A stretch of 64,000 bases of DNA from Spartobacteria bacterium (lineage in GTDB: Bacteria; Verrucomicrobiota; Verrucomicrobiia; Chthoniobacterales; UBA10450). The stretch's first letter is position 1. Every line of letters begins with the position of its first letter. The translations under genes and the position numbers were made by a program. Of this stretch, positions 46,278 to 54,770 are shown one piece after another. The notes beneath the pieces were generated by a model, which searched no databases, had not been told where the DNA came from, and saw nothing but the letters and a program-made list of their open reading frames with translations. The stretch spans positions 62,001-126,000 of the forward strand of contig PLCN01000014.1 of assembly GCA_003134785.1 (NCBI GenBank), written 5' to 3'.

Positions 46278-47549
46278 ATGATCATTTCTCGGAATCGCAT
46301 CTTTTCCGGTTTAGTCATTTTGACACTGCTGATCTCTTCCGCGTTTGCGCAGCAGTCGAAGCTCACGGCAGAGTTGCAAACCGCCGCGCCACAGACTGCC
46401 GCGCCGTCCGAAGGCATCAGCGTCCTGATCCTCGGCGATTCGCTGGCCTTGTGCGGATTTGGCAAGAGGCTGGACGACAGGTTCCGGAAAAATCCGAAGG
46501 TGAAAGCTACTTTCACTTATCTCGCCTGCGGAACGAATCCGCTGAGCTGGCTGAAAGACAGGCCCTACGCCAATATCAAAACGCATTGCGGTTTCGTGAG
46601 TATCGAATCGAACGGTCCCGGTCGCGCGAAAGTACTCGAGGACGTGTATGGCATGAGACGCGGGCACGTCCCCATTCCGCATTCCGTTCCCAAGCTGGAA
46701 GATTTGCTCGCGACATTGCGGCCCGACATTTTGATCATGCAAACGGGCACGAATCTTTTCGATATCTTCCCCGATCACAAAACCGTGAACCCGCACCGTC
46801 AGGGTCCTGCGCTCCGAACCTATCTGGTTCCTTTCATTGCCAAAGCGGTCGGGAGTTCTTCAACGTTAAGGAAAATTTACTGGGTCGCGTCTCCCACTTC
46901 CGGAAGAGTTTCGAAGGAGATCCAGGACTTCGTGGTCGAACAAACGCGCACGGACATCGGCGGCATCGCCAACGTCATCGATAGCCGGACGCTCGTCGCG
47001 TATCCGTATCATCACATGGAGCCCGACAAAGAGCATTTCATCGGCGCAGACATGGATCTCTGGGCCGACAAAGTCTTCGAGATCGTCGACCGTGACCTCT
47101 CGCTCCAGCCGTTCGCCACGCTCAAGCCGTTGTCGGAAAAAGCGCCCGCGCTGGCGATGACGCACGATCAGGCGACGACGCCGCCGATCGAGAAGCCGAA
47201 GGATTCGCGGCTGCAGGTGAAAGCGAAGCTGATCTTCAAGACCGAGCCGATCCCGGTAAACGAATTGTTACCGTACCAGGAGTATCTCGTCGGCTACGTT
47301 TACGAGATTAACAAAATTGTTGCTGGCCAATATTCGGAAAAACAAATACTCGTGATGCATCCCGCCTACATTGGATTGAAAAGGCAAAGGCTCCATTATC
47401 GCGTCGGCAAGACTTACAAACTTCAGTTGCACGAACTGGAAGACACGCTTTGGAAAACCGTGAAATCCAAGGATGACTCTGGATCGATCAATCTCCTGCC
47501 CTATATCCGGATCCAGGATGAAATCAAACACCCTGAGCATGCGCATTAA
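46278..47549 (+). CDS. Exported SGNH/GDSL-type hydrolase with C-terminal extension
   Basis: 423 residues from ATG 46278. A signal peptide (MIISRNRIFSGLVILTLLISSAFAQ) precedes the SGNH domain: block I VLILGDSLALCGFG (Ser nucleophile), block II TYLACGTNPLSWL, block III MQTGTNLF (Asn) and a possible block V MEPDKEHF (Asp-x2-His). After about residue 300 comes a separate beta-rich domain (VKAKLIFKTEPIPVNELLPYQEYL...) of about 120 residues. It is followed by a paralogue, overlapping by 32 bases. These enzymes often remove acetyl groups from surface glycans. Confidence 0.85.
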   Translation: MIISRNRIFSGLVILTLLISSAFAQQSKLTAELQTAAPQTAAPSEGISVLILGDSLALCGFGKRLDDRFRKNPKVKATFTYLACGTNPLSWLKDRPYANIKTHCGFVSIESNGPGRAKVLEDVYGMRRGHVPIPHSVPKLEDLLATLRPDILIMQTGTNLFDIFPDHKTVNPHRQGPALRTYLVPFIAKAVGSSSTLRKIYWVASPTSGRVSKEIQDFVVEQTRTDIGGIANVIDSRTLVAYPYHHMEPDKEHFIGADMDLWADKVFEIVDRDLSLQPFATLKPLSEKAPALAMTHDQATTPPIEKPKDSRLQVKAKLIFKTEPIPVNELLPYQEYLVGYVYEINKIVAGQYSEKQILVMHPAYIGLKRQRLHYRVGKTYKLQLHELEDTLWKTVKSKDDSGSINLLPYIRIQDEIKHPEHAH

Positions 47550-48342
47550 GAAAAACTGGTCGCCTCTGCTCCAGTCGGCCCTCTTGCCGCTGGCCTTTCT
47601 GGTCGGCATCGGTTCCTTTGTTCTGGTGGCGAGTGGCAAGCAGAAGTCCAGCAAGGCCGTGCCCGAAGGTCCGCCGCCGAGCATCCTGATGGTGGGCGAC
47701 TCGTTGTCCGTCGGAAAATTTGGCGAAGTGATGCAAGGGCATCTCGCGCAGAAATATCCCGTGGCTGCTTATGCTGCCTGCGGTTCGTCTCCCGAGCATT
47801 GGCTGACGGCGGAACCGGATTTCATTACCAAGTGCGGTTATCGCCAGCACACCTTTGACTCCGACGTCTTCCGAGACTTCACGAATGGGAAGCCGCCTCG
47901 ACCGACGCTCACGCCGAAGCTGACGAGGCTGATCAACAAATACAAGCCGACAATTCTCATCGTCCAGCTCGGAACGAATTGGATGGATCGCTCGCTCACG
48001 GACGAACAAATGAACAACTATATCGACCGCTTCGTCAGCGAAGCTCGCCGCGGTTCGGTTCAGCAAATCATCTGGATCGCTCCGCCGGATTCCTTGCGCT
48101 TAAGGAAGACCCAGGGGCGAGTGCACACGCTGATTCGGCAGGCGGCCAGACGCGATGGTTTTCAAGTGGTGGATTCGCGGGAGTTCACGCACTACGTCGC
48201 CGGAAAAACCGGTGGGGATGGAATTCATTACAATAGTGAAGCCTCCGAAGCGTGGGCTCGAAAGATTCAGGGCGATTTGGATTCCAAGCTGTTGCGCAGT
48301 GTGCGCGAGCTGAAATTCAGCAGACTGAAGCAAGAGAGCTAG
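47518..48342 (+). CDS. Membrane-anchored SGNH/GDSL-type hydrolase
   Basis: 274 residues from ATG 47518 (ATG 47539 also possible). An N-terminal helix (LLPLAFLVGIGSFVLVAS) anchors the protein. SGNH blocks are clear: ILMVGDSLSVGKFG, YAACGSSPEHWL, VQLGTNWMD and DGIHYNSEA with the catalytic Asp and His. It is a paralogue of the preceding gene but lacks the C-terminal domain. The stop overlaps the stop of the convergent tgt gene by 4 bases. Confidence 0.87.
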   Translation: MKSNTLSMRIKKNWSPLLQSALLPLAFLVGIGSFVLVASGKQKSSKAVPEGPPPSILMVGDSLSVGKFGEVMQGHLAQKYPVAAYAACGSSPEHWLTAEPDFITKCGYRQHTFDSDVFRDFTNGKPPRPTLTPKLTRLINKYKPTILIVQLGTNWMDRSLTDEQMNNYIDRFVSEARRGSVQQIIWIAPPDSLRLRKTQGRVHTLIRQAARRDGFQVVDSREFTHYVAGKTGGDGIHYNSEASEAWARKIQGDLDSKLLRSVRELKFSRLKQES

Positions 48343-49562
48343 GCCGATTCAGGCACGCCGCTACGGGTCTTGTATCCGGCGACAAACTGAGCGCGCAGGC
48401 TTGCGAAAGTTCCGTTCTCGATTGCGCAGCGCGCTCGCTTCATCAGGTCGAGATAGAAATGCAGGTTATGAACAGTGATCAATCGCAACCCGAGGATTTC
48501 TTCAGCTTTGATCAAATGCCGGATGTAACCGCGTGTGAATTCGCGACAGGCCGGGCACCCGCAGCCTTCTTCCAGCGGTCCCTTTTGCATCGCGAACTCG
48601 GCGTTCTTTAGATTGAGCGAGCCGCCGGCGGTGAAAGCCGTGCCGTTGCGCGCAAGTCGAGTGGGCAGCACGCAATCGAACATGTCCATGCCGCGCCCGA
48701 TCAACTCGATCAATTGCGGCGGCGTGCCCAGTCCCATCGCATAACGCGGTTTGTTCTCCGGCAAATGCGGTTCGCTCCATTCCACCGCTTGCATCATCTC
48801 CGTTTCCGGTTCTCCCACACTCACGCCACCGATCGCGTATCCATCGAAATCCGCCGCCGCCAGCGCCTGCGCGCTCGATCGCCGCAGATCTTCGAACGTC
48901 CCTCCCTGCACGATCCCGAATACCATTTGGTTGATGGTTGATGGTTGATGGTTGATGGCGTCCCGCGCGTCATTCTCGTCAGTTGAACGTTGAACGTTGG
49001 ACGTTGGACGTTGGACGTTTCCTCCTTCTTTCAGCTTGCGCGCCGCATCCTGACATCGGGCGGCCCAGCGGTGCGTCCTCTCCACACTTCGCGCCGCGTA
49101 ATCATATTCGCACGGCCACGGCGGGCACTCATCGAGCACCATTGCGATATCACTCCCGAGCGCCGCCTGAATCTCCATCGCGCTCTCCGGACTAATGAAC
49201 GTCGGTGTCCCATCGAGATGATTTTGAAACGCGACGCCGTCCTCCGTGATCTTCCTCAACTTCGCGAGCGAAAAAATCTGGTAACCGCCACTATCCGTCA
49301 GGATCGGCCCATCCCAATTCATGAAGCGATGCAATCCGCCAAAATGGCGAATTACTTCGAGTCCCGGCCTAACGAATAGATGATAAGTATTCCCCAGAAT
49401 GATCTGCGCCTCGAGTTCATGCAGCTCCTGCGGGCTGACGGCCTTCACGCTTCCTTGTGTTCCGACCGGCATAAACGCCGGTGTCTCAATCACGCCGTGA
49501 CCAGTCGTTAGGCGGCCGCGCCGCTCTTTCGACGAAGGATCTTTGCCAAGCAGTTCGAACAT
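48339..49562 (-). CDS. tgt: Queuine tRNA-ribosyltransferase with repeat-derived insertion
   Basis: Exchanges G34 of GUN tRNAs for a queuosine precursor. 407 residues from ATG 49562. Motifs: HGVIETPAFMPVGTQGSVKA, ILTDSGGYQIFSL (catalytic Asp region), MVFGIVQGG, YAIGGVSVGEPE, FDCVLPTRLARNGTAF (nucleophile Asp) and the zinc site CGCPAC with the later His. Between DAARK and MVFGIVQGG lies an in-frame insert of about 35 residues (GNVQRPTSNVQRS..., ...INHQPSTINQ) encoded by heptanucleotide tandem repeats at 48929-49019. The insert is in a surface loop of the barrel, so activity may survive. Confidence 0.94.
   Translation of the reverse strand: MFELLGKDPSSKERRGRLTTGHGVIETPAFMPVGTQGSVKAVSPQELHELEAQIILGNTYHLFVRPGLEVIRHFGGLHRFMNWDGPILTDSGGYQIFSLAKLRKITEDGVAFQNHLDGTPTFISPESAMEIQAALGSDIAMVLDECPPWPCEYDYAARSVERTHRWAARCQDAARKLKEGGNVQRPTSNVQRSTDENDARDAINHQPSTINQMVFGIVQGGTFEDLRRSSAQALAAADFDGYAIGGVSVGEPETEMMQAVEWSEPHLPENKPRYAMGLGTPPQLIELIGRGMDMFDCVLPTRLARNGTAFTAGGSLNLKNAEFAMQKGPLEEGCGCPACREFTRGYIRHLIKAEEILGLRLITVHNLHFYLDLMKRARCAIENGTFASLRAQFVAGYKTRSGVPESA
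48929..49019. repeat. Two heptanucleotide tandem arrays inside tgt
   Basis: Four copies of GGTTGAT (48929-48956) and, after 25 other bases, two GTTGAAC then three GTTGGAC units (48982-49016) plus GTT. Both have period 7, and the total length keeps the tgt frame open. Confidence 0.92.
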
Positions 49563-49631
49563 ATTGCGCCGCAGCTTCCCGAGGGCGATGGCTGATCGCA
49601 AGCAAGCAGTGTGTTACCTTCGACCGAGAGA

Positions 49632-50342
49632 ATGCGTGTGCTTACGAAAATATTGCGGCGACAGCCGAATCGCGAAAAAGCGAAACCAAACGAACTCTTG
49701 GCTGCGCCGACTTACAATATGTGGGGACGCGTCTCGGATTTCGCCGCGGAAATTCAGAAGAGCGAGTTCATGGTGGGAATGAGCCAGTATTTCGAAGGAC
49801 CCGACGGTCACGGACTCATGGGCGCGCTGGATTGCGCGACGCTCTACGGCCTGACACGCTGGCAGCGGCCGGCGGTAGTAGTGGAGACTGGCGGCTATCT
49901 CGGCATGTCGTCGGCTTTCATTCTCAAAGCTCTGGCGGACGAAAGTCTGGCGCAGGCAAAGTTATACAGCCTGGAGATGAACCCGGATTGCGATCACGGC
50001 GCGATGATCCCGAATGAATTGCGATCTCAATTTGTCCCGCTCAAAGGAAGAGTGGAAGATTTTCTCAAACGCGACGAACTGCCGTCGCCGATCGATATGT
50101 TTTTACACGATAGTTCGCACCGCTATCGGCACATGCTCTGGGAGTTTCGGCAGTTTTGGGCGCGGCTGCGCGACGGTGGGCTCCTCGTGTCGCATGACGT
50201 CCACTTCAACGCTGCCTTCGCCGGGTTTGTCGCGAAGACGCACGCGCGCGACAAAAATGGGGTGATGGATGTGGAGCGCACGACCCATCACGATTGGGGT
50301 CGCTGGGGCTACATCGGTTTCGTGATCAAGAAGTCGAGCTGA
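49632..50342 (+). CDS. Class I SAM methyltransferase-like protein
   Basis: 236 residues from ATG 49632 (GTG 49611 would add 7). PAVVVETGGYLGMSSAFIL fits motif I of Methyltransf_24-type proteins, AKLYSLEMNPDC the acidic strand 2, and PIDMFLHDSSHRYRHMLWEF the HD.SH motif known from CmcI-like and related enzymes; GGLLVSHDVHFN follows. Substrate unknown, probably a small molecule or glycan. It is divergent from tgt. Confidence 0.78.
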   Translation: MRVLTKILRRQPNREKAKPNELLAAPTYNMWGRVSDFAAEIQKSEFMVGMSQYFEGPDGHGLMGALDCATLYGLTRWQRPAVVVETGGYLGMSSAFILKALADESLAQAKLYSLEMNPDCDHGAMIPNELRSQFVPLKGRVEDFLKRDELPSPIDMFLHDSSHRYRHMLWEFRQFWARLRDGGLLVSHDVHFNAAFAGFVAKTHARDKNGVMDVERTTHHDWGRWGYIGFVIKKSS

Positions 50343-50377
50343 GCAGCCGCGCCGCGCTTCGCTCGAAAAGATTTAGA

Positions 50378-52258
50378 ATGTCGGAACCGGTTCTCAACGT
50401 CATCGCCAGTGCTTCGGAACTCGTTGTGAGCTTCGGCAATCAGGCGGTGCTCGATCACGCGACTGTGACGATTTTGGAGGGCGAGCGCGTGGGTCTGGTT
50501 GGACGCAACGGCTCCGGTAAATCAACATTTCTGCAAATCGCGGCGGGCGTGATGACCCCGGACGCCGGTGAGTGCAATCAACGCCGAGATCTTGTTGTCG
50601 GTTACATGCCGCAAATGTTCGAGCTCGATGAGAAGGCGACGGTGCATGCGAATATTCTCTCCGGTGCGCAACGCGTTCTGGACTTGATCGCGGAATACGA
50701 ACTCGCGCCGGCCGAAGGCGCCCGGAGCGGAATCTTGCTCGATCAGATCTCCCATTTCGATGGCTGGAATCTCGAGCACCGGATCAAGAGCCTGATCACG
50801 AATCTTCATGCGCCGGAGCCGGAACGCATCGTGTCGAGCCTTTCCGGCGGGGAAAAACGGCGAGTCGCGCTTTGCCGTTCGCTGCTGGCGCGTCCCGATT
50901 TTCTCATTCTCGACGAACCGACAAACCATCTCGACACCGAATCGATCGAATGGCTCGAAGATTTCCTGGCTCGCTATTCCGGCACCTGCCTTTTTGTGAC
51001 GCATGACCGTTATTTCCTCGATCGCATCGCGACGCGCGTGGTCGAGCTTTCCCGCGGGAAATTTTACAGCTATGACGGCAATTACACCGATTACCTGCTC
51101 GCTCGCGCTGAACGCGCGGCGGTCGAGGAGATGCAGGAGCACAAGCGGCAGAAGTTTTTGAAGCGCGAGCTTGAATGGGTCCGGAAAGCGCCGCGCGCGC
51201 GCCGAACGAAATCGGTGGATCGGGTTGAGCGCTACTTTGAGATGGCGCAACAGGGGCTGCCCGAAGCGGAGCTTGATGTCGATCTCATTATTCCGCCCGC
51301 GCCGAAGCTGGCGAACCGCGTGATCGAGTTGCGCGAGGTGGGGATCGAGCTGGGCGGCCGCACATTGTTTCAGAATGTTTCATTGAATCTTGCGGCCGGA
51401 GAACGGCTCGGCATCGTCGGGCGGAACGGTTTGGGGAAATCGACGCTGCTCAAGATCATGCTGCAGCAACTGGAGCCAACCAGCGGCGTGGTGGAAATCG
51501 GAACGCGAACCGAGATTAATTACGTCGATCAAAATCGACTTCTACTCGATGACGCGAAGACAGTCTGGGAGGAAGTCGGGGAGGGGAGCGAATACGTGCG
51601 CCTCGGCGAGGAGAACATCACGCTGCGCGGATATCTCCGGCGATTCCTTTTTACCGAGGAGCGTATCAACACTAAGATCAATCAGCTCAGCGGTGGCGAG
51701 CGGAGCCGCGTTTTGCTTGCGAAAATTCTCAAGCGCGGGGGTAACGTTCTCATTCTCGACGAGCCGACCAACGACCTTGATCTCGGTACGCTACGATTGC
51801 TCGAAGAAGCACTCGTGGCCTTCGGTGGCAGCGTGATTGTGGTGAGCCACGATCGCTATTTTCTCAATCGCGTTTGCACAGCGATTCTGGCTTTCGAAGG
51901 GGATGGAGTTCTGCGGTACGGCGTCGGGAATTACGATTACTACCTGGAGAAACGATCCGAGGAGGCCACGGCAAAAAACGTCGAGCCGACCAAGCCGAGC
52001 GCGTTACCACGGCCTGCGGCAAAGGCTCGCAAACTCAAATGGAAGGAAGAGCGGGAGCTCGAAGGAATGGAGGCCGCGATCCTCACCGCGGAAAACGAAG
52101 TCGCCAGAATCGAAGCTCTTTTTGCGAAGCCGGACTTCTACGTTACGCACGCGACCGACTACGCAAAGATCGAGGTGGAACTCCATGACGCTCGCCACGA
52201 GGTCGCGCGACTCTACGCGCGTTGGGCGGAGCTTGGCGAGCTCGCGGGCGTGAGATAA
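50378..52258 (+). CDS. ABC-F family ATPase (Uup-like)
   Basis: 626 residues from ATG 50378; upstream in-frame codons belong to the preceding gene. Two ATPase modules in one chain without membrane segments: Walker A GRNGSGKST and GRNGLGKST, signatures LSGGEKRR and LSGGERSR, Walker B FLILDEPTNHLD and VLILDEPTNDLD, an interdomain linker rich in charged residues and a C-terminal coiled coil (EEREL...NEVARIEALF). This is the Uup arrangement, which acts on ribosomes or DNA. Its 3' end overlaps the convergent DUF2071 gene by 46 bases. Confidence 0.93.
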   Translation: MSEPVLNVIASASELVVSFGNQAVLDHATVTILEGERVGLVGRNGSGKSTFLQIAAGVMTPDAGECNQRRDLVVGYMPQMFELDEKATVHANILSGAQRVLDLIAEYELAPAEGARSGILLDQISHFDGWNLEHRIKSLITNLHAPEPERIVSSLSGGEKRRVALCRSLLARPDFLILDEPTNHLDTESIEWLEDFLARYSGTCLFVTHDRYFLDRIATRVVELSRGKFYSYDGNYTDYLLARAERAAVEEMQEHKRQKFLKRELEWVRKAPRARRTKSVDRVERYFEMAQQGLPEAELDVDLIIPPAPKLANRVIELREVGIELGGRTLFQNVSLNLAAGERLGIVGRNGLGKSTLLKIMLQQLEPTSGVVEIGTRTEINYVDQNRLLLDDAKTVWEEVGEGSEYVRLGEENITLRGYLRRFLFTEERINTKINQLSGGERSRVLLAKILKRGGNVLILDEPTNDLDLGTLRLLEEALVAFGGSVIVVSHDRYFLNRVCTAILAFEGDGVLRYGVGNYDYYLEKRSEEATAKNVEPTKPSALPRPAAKARKLKWKEERELEGMEAAILTAENEVARIEALFAKPDFYVTHATDYAKIEVELHDARHEVARLYARWAELGELAGVR

Positions 52259-53022
52259 TCAGCGATCCGGTGCGGGCGGCCCATCCAAACCTCGACACCG
52301 GGAGAATGGTTTGCGCCAACGCATTCGGCGCTTCTCCACCAGTCGCCGGTCGAGGCGAGCAGATCGTCCGCGGTGATTTCAATTTCGATTGGGGTCTGCG
52401 GCCATGGTTCGTGCCAGACGCGGAAAAGACGGCGGTGCCGACGCTGGCAAGTGAAAGCGGTGTACCGCTCCAGCAAAAATTCAGTCAGCGATCCGGCATC
52501 AGTCGGTTCGAAGGCGGCCGCTGCAATCGGCGCGCGATATTCAAGACGGCCTTCGTTCGCCGCGACAGTTCCGAATATTTCGCGGTCCTCATGCGCATGT
52601 GCATATCGGAGGTGTCCGAACCGGTACGGCAAACCGAAGGTGCGCGGACCCAAGCGGACGCTCAATTGATTGGAAAGCCACTCTGCCAGAAAAAAGATGC
52701 CCGGCTCGCCGGCCTGGCGGACGTAGGTGCGAACGTTGAGAAATTCGTGCGAGGCGATTGGCTTGAAGAGCCATTCGCCAAACCGCCCGCCGACTCGCGG
52801 ACGCATTCTCAACAAGGTGAACGCGACGATGCTGACAAACGCGCGGCCGTCACGCAGATCGAGCGGGAAAGGAATTTGCCGCTGCAAGATGACAGGATCG
52901 GCTTCGTAGTGAATGAAGACCGCCCGGTCCCAACGGGCGAGGAACAGCGGCTCGCCCGCGTTCGCGAGCGTTCGGCGCTTGGCCGCGTTGCTTAAATCGA
53001 CGGTGGCCGTCGCAGTCGTCAC
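52213..53022 (-). CDS. DUF2071 family protein (YqjF-like)
   Basis: 269 residues with LARWDRAVFIHYEADPVILQRQIPFPLDL at the start, GRAFVSIVAFTLLRMRP, HEFLNVRTYVR and GIFFLAEWLSNQLSV, the blocks of the DUF2071 (acetoacetate-decarboxylase-like fold) family; biochemical function unknown. It lies 10 bases downstream of a GbsR-type regulator gene, so the two form an operon. Confidence 0.88.
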   Translation of the reverse strand: MTTATATVDLSNAAKRRTLANAGEPLFLARWDRAVFIHYEADPVILQRQIPFPLDLRDGRAFVSIVAFTLLRMRPRVGGRFGEWLFKPIASHEFLNVRTYVRQAGEPGIFFLAEWLSNQLSVRLGPRTFGLPYRFGHLRYAHAHEDREIFGTVAANEGRLEYRAPIAAAAFEPTDAGSLTEFLLERYTAFTCQRRHRRLFRVWHEPWPQTPIEIEITADDLLASTGDWWRSAECVGANHSPGVEVWMGRPHRIADYLTPASSPSSAQRA

Positions 53023-53032
53023 GGGGTTCGCC

Positions 53033-53566
53033 CTATTTGGAAATGCCCACCATCCGCAGCGCCCTATCGCCTAGCTTCGCGATTTTGATCACGGCGGGCG
53101 TCGGGAGTTTCTCCAGTCTCTCGTAGGCGGCGCCGGCCAGTTCGAAAAATTCCAGCAGGTCCGACAAGCGACGGCGGATCTGCGCGTCGGCCGCTTTCGG
53201 TTTGCTGGCTTCCGCAAGGCAGTCGCGCAGGACATGCACGGTCGGGTCGATCTCCCGTTTTTTCCGCTGGTGCGCAATCGCCCGGAACATGGCGAAGACA
53301 TCCTTTATCGAGGAGAAGTGATCGCGGCGATCACCCAGGACGTGAACGATTTTGACGATGCCCCAGTTCTGTAGTTCGCGCAGGCTGGTGCTGGTGTTCG
53401 AACGCGCGATGCCGAGCGTCTCCGCGATTTCATCCGCGGGCAGGGGTTTCTCGGAAAGGAAGAGGAGGGCGTGCACTTGGGCGACGGTGCGGTTAATGCC
53501 CCAGCGCGTGCCCATCTCTCCCCAATGCAGGATGAATTTTTGTGATACGGGAGAGAGAGTTGCCAT
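53033..53566 (-). CDS. GbsR/MarR-type transcriptional regulator
   Basis: 177 residues. FILHWGEMGTRWGINRTVAQVHALLFLSE and LPADEIAETLGIARSNTSTSLRELQNWGIV form the winged helix-turn-helix of the GbsR family; the C-terminal helices (DLLEFFELAGAAYERLEKLP) probably dimerise. Known GbsR proteins control choline/glycine betaine genes, but here the target is likely the DUF2071 gene just downstream and itself, through the palindrome at 53580-53595. Confidence 0.9.
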   Translation of the reverse strand: MATLSPVSQKFILHWGEMGTRWGINRTVAQVHALLFLSEKPLPADEIAETLGIARSNTSTSLRELQNWGIVKIVHVLGDRRDHFSSIKDVFAMFRAIAHQRKKREIDPTVHVLRDCLAEASKPKAADAQIRRRLSDLLEFFELAGAAYERLEKLPTPAVIKIAKLGDRALRMVGISK

Positions 53567-53579
53567 AAATATCAGTCTA

Positions 53580-53595
53580 TTCTGTCTAAACAGAA
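53580..53595. promoter_or_regulatory. Candidate operator of the GbsR-type regulator
   Basis: The palindrome TTCTGT-CTAA-ACAGAA lies 13 bases upstream of the regulator ATG in AT-rich sequence that contrasts with the surrounding DNA. Symmetry, size and position suit autoregulation by a dimeric winged-helix protein. Confidence 0.5.
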
Positions 53596-53671
53596 ATAAA
53601 AGAAAATGGCTTCTGCGTCAATGATTCATTCCAGGTCCTAGCGCTCGTTCGCGGTGGACGAGTGGTTCCGT

Positions 53672-53698
53672 CGGCGGTTTGGAAAGCGCCGATCCTTG
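53672..53698. repeat. Half copy of family E repeat
   Basis: CGGCGGTTTGGAAAGCGCCG followed by ATCCTTG matches the right arm at 44028-44055 (GGGCGGTTTGGAAAGCGCCC...CCTTG). No left arm is present. Confidence 0.65.
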
Positions 53699-53711
53699 GG
53701 CGAAAATATTG

Positions 53712-53739
53712 TTGCAGCGCTTCGAATCGTTCCTATATT
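53712..53739 (+). promoter_or_regulatory. Candidate promoter of the str-S10 cluster
   Basis: TTGCAG (53712-53717) and TATATT (53734-53739) are 16 bases apart. Transcription would start near 53746 and leave a leader of about 95 bases before rpsL. The -10 is good, the -35 weak. Confidence 0.45.
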
Positions 53740-53797
53740 GCCGGCTCTCCGCATCAGGTGCGTGGGAAGGTAAACGCGGCCTGTGCGGTTTTTTTGT

Positions 53798-53821
53798 CGC
53801 CCGGATTACGAAGATCGGGCG
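53798..53821 (+). promoter_or_regulatory. Leader hairpin before rpsL
   Basis: CGCCCG (53798-53803) and CGGGCG (53816-53821) can pair 18 bases ahead of the rpsL ATG, and a run of seven T (about 53789-53795) precedes it. It could modulate translation or attenuate; this is a structural prediction only. Confidence 0.35.
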
Positions 53822-53839
53822 GCTTTTAATTTAACGAAG

Positions 53840-54253
53840 ATGCCAACAATTAATCAGCTTATTCGCAAGGGACGAAAGAAGGTCTCGGTGAAATCGAAAT
53901 CACCGGCGCTCAAGAATTGTCCGCAGCGCCGCGGCGTGTGCACGCAAGTGATGACGCGCACACCGAAGAAGCCGAATTCCGCTCTGCGAAAAGTGGCCAA
54001 AGTGCGGTTGACGAATGGCCAGGAAGTGATTGCCTACATTCCCGGCGAAGGACACAATCTCCAGGAGCACTCGATCGTGCTCGTGCGAGGTGGACGCGTG
54101 AAGGATTTGCCGGGCGTGCGTTACCACATAGTGCGGGGAACGCTCGACAGCCTCGGGGTTGATGGACGCCGTCGCAGCCGTTCGAAATACGGCGCGAAAC
54201 GTCCGAAGGCCGGGGGCGATGCAGCGGCCAAGGAAGCGAAACCGAAGAAGTAA
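53840..54253 (+). CDS. rpsL: 30S ribosomal protein S12
   Basis: 137 residues from ATG 53840 ([14 protein letters not shown]). Decoding-centre protein. [15 protein letters not shown] and the [11 protein letters not shown] loop with [17 protein letters not shown] are intact; the Lys positions linked to streptomycin response are the wild-type ones. The C-terminal tail ([13 protein letters not shown]) is about 10 residues longer than in E. coli. First gene of the str cluster. Confidence 0.98.
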   Translation: MPTINQLIRKGRKKVSVKSKSPALKNCPQRRGVCTQVMTRTPKKPNSALRKVAKVRLTNGQEVIAYIPGEGHNLQEHSIVLVRGGRVKDLPGVRYHIVRGTLDSLGVDGRRRSRSKYGAKRPKAGGDAAAKEAKPKK

Positions 54254-54282
54254 TTTTTTAATAAGTACGGAAACAGAATCAC

Positions 54283-54756
54283 ATGTCTCGTCGGCGGAAA
54301 GTTTACAAAAAAGAGGAGAAGCTCGACTCGCGTTACGGCAGTCCCGCGGTCGCGCGCCTCATTTCCACCGTGATGAAACGGGGCAAGAAGTCGCTCGCGG
54401 AACGGATCGTTTACACCGCGATCGATAAATCGCGGGAAGGTTCGGACGCTGTCGATCCGCTCGAAATCGTAAACAAGGCGCTGGAAAATGTGCGCCCCCG
54501 TCTCGAAGTAAAATCGCGCCGCGTCGGTGGCGCTACTTATCAAGTGCCGATGGAAGTCACGCCGGCGCGTCAGGTTTCTCTCGCGATGCGCTGGATCGTG
54601 CAATACGCCGATAACCGTCGCGGCATGCCGATGGCCGAAGCGCTCGCCGCCGAATTGAAAGACGCCGCGGCTGGCCAGGGCAACGCCATCAAGAAACGCG
54701 ACGACACCCACAAAATGGCGCAAGCCAATCGCGCCTTCGCTCATTTCCGCTGGTAA
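54283..54756 (+). CDS. rpsG: 30S ribosomal protein S7
   Basis: 157 residues. Assembly-nucleating protein of the 30S head. [20 protein letters not shown] start, [19 protein letters not shown] and the beta-hairpin [16 protein letters not shown] are typical; ends with [14 protein letters not shown]. 29 bases after rpsL, an AT-rich gap; in E. coli S7 regulates its operon from this gap, which is not evident here. Confidence 0.98.
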   Translation: MSRRRKVYKKEEKLDSRYGSPAVARLISTVMKRGKKSLAERIVYTAIDKSREGSDAVDPLEIVNKALENVRPRLEVKSRRVGGATYQVPMEVTPARQVSLAMRWIVQYADNRRGMPMAEALAAELKDAAAGQGNAIKKRDDTHKMAQANRAFAHFRW

Positions 54757-54770
54757 CCAATTTTCCTGTC

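Noticed and set aside
48929-49019. CRISPR-like repeat array in tgt
   Set aside because: Units are 7 bases, directly adjacent and without spacers; no cas genes are present.
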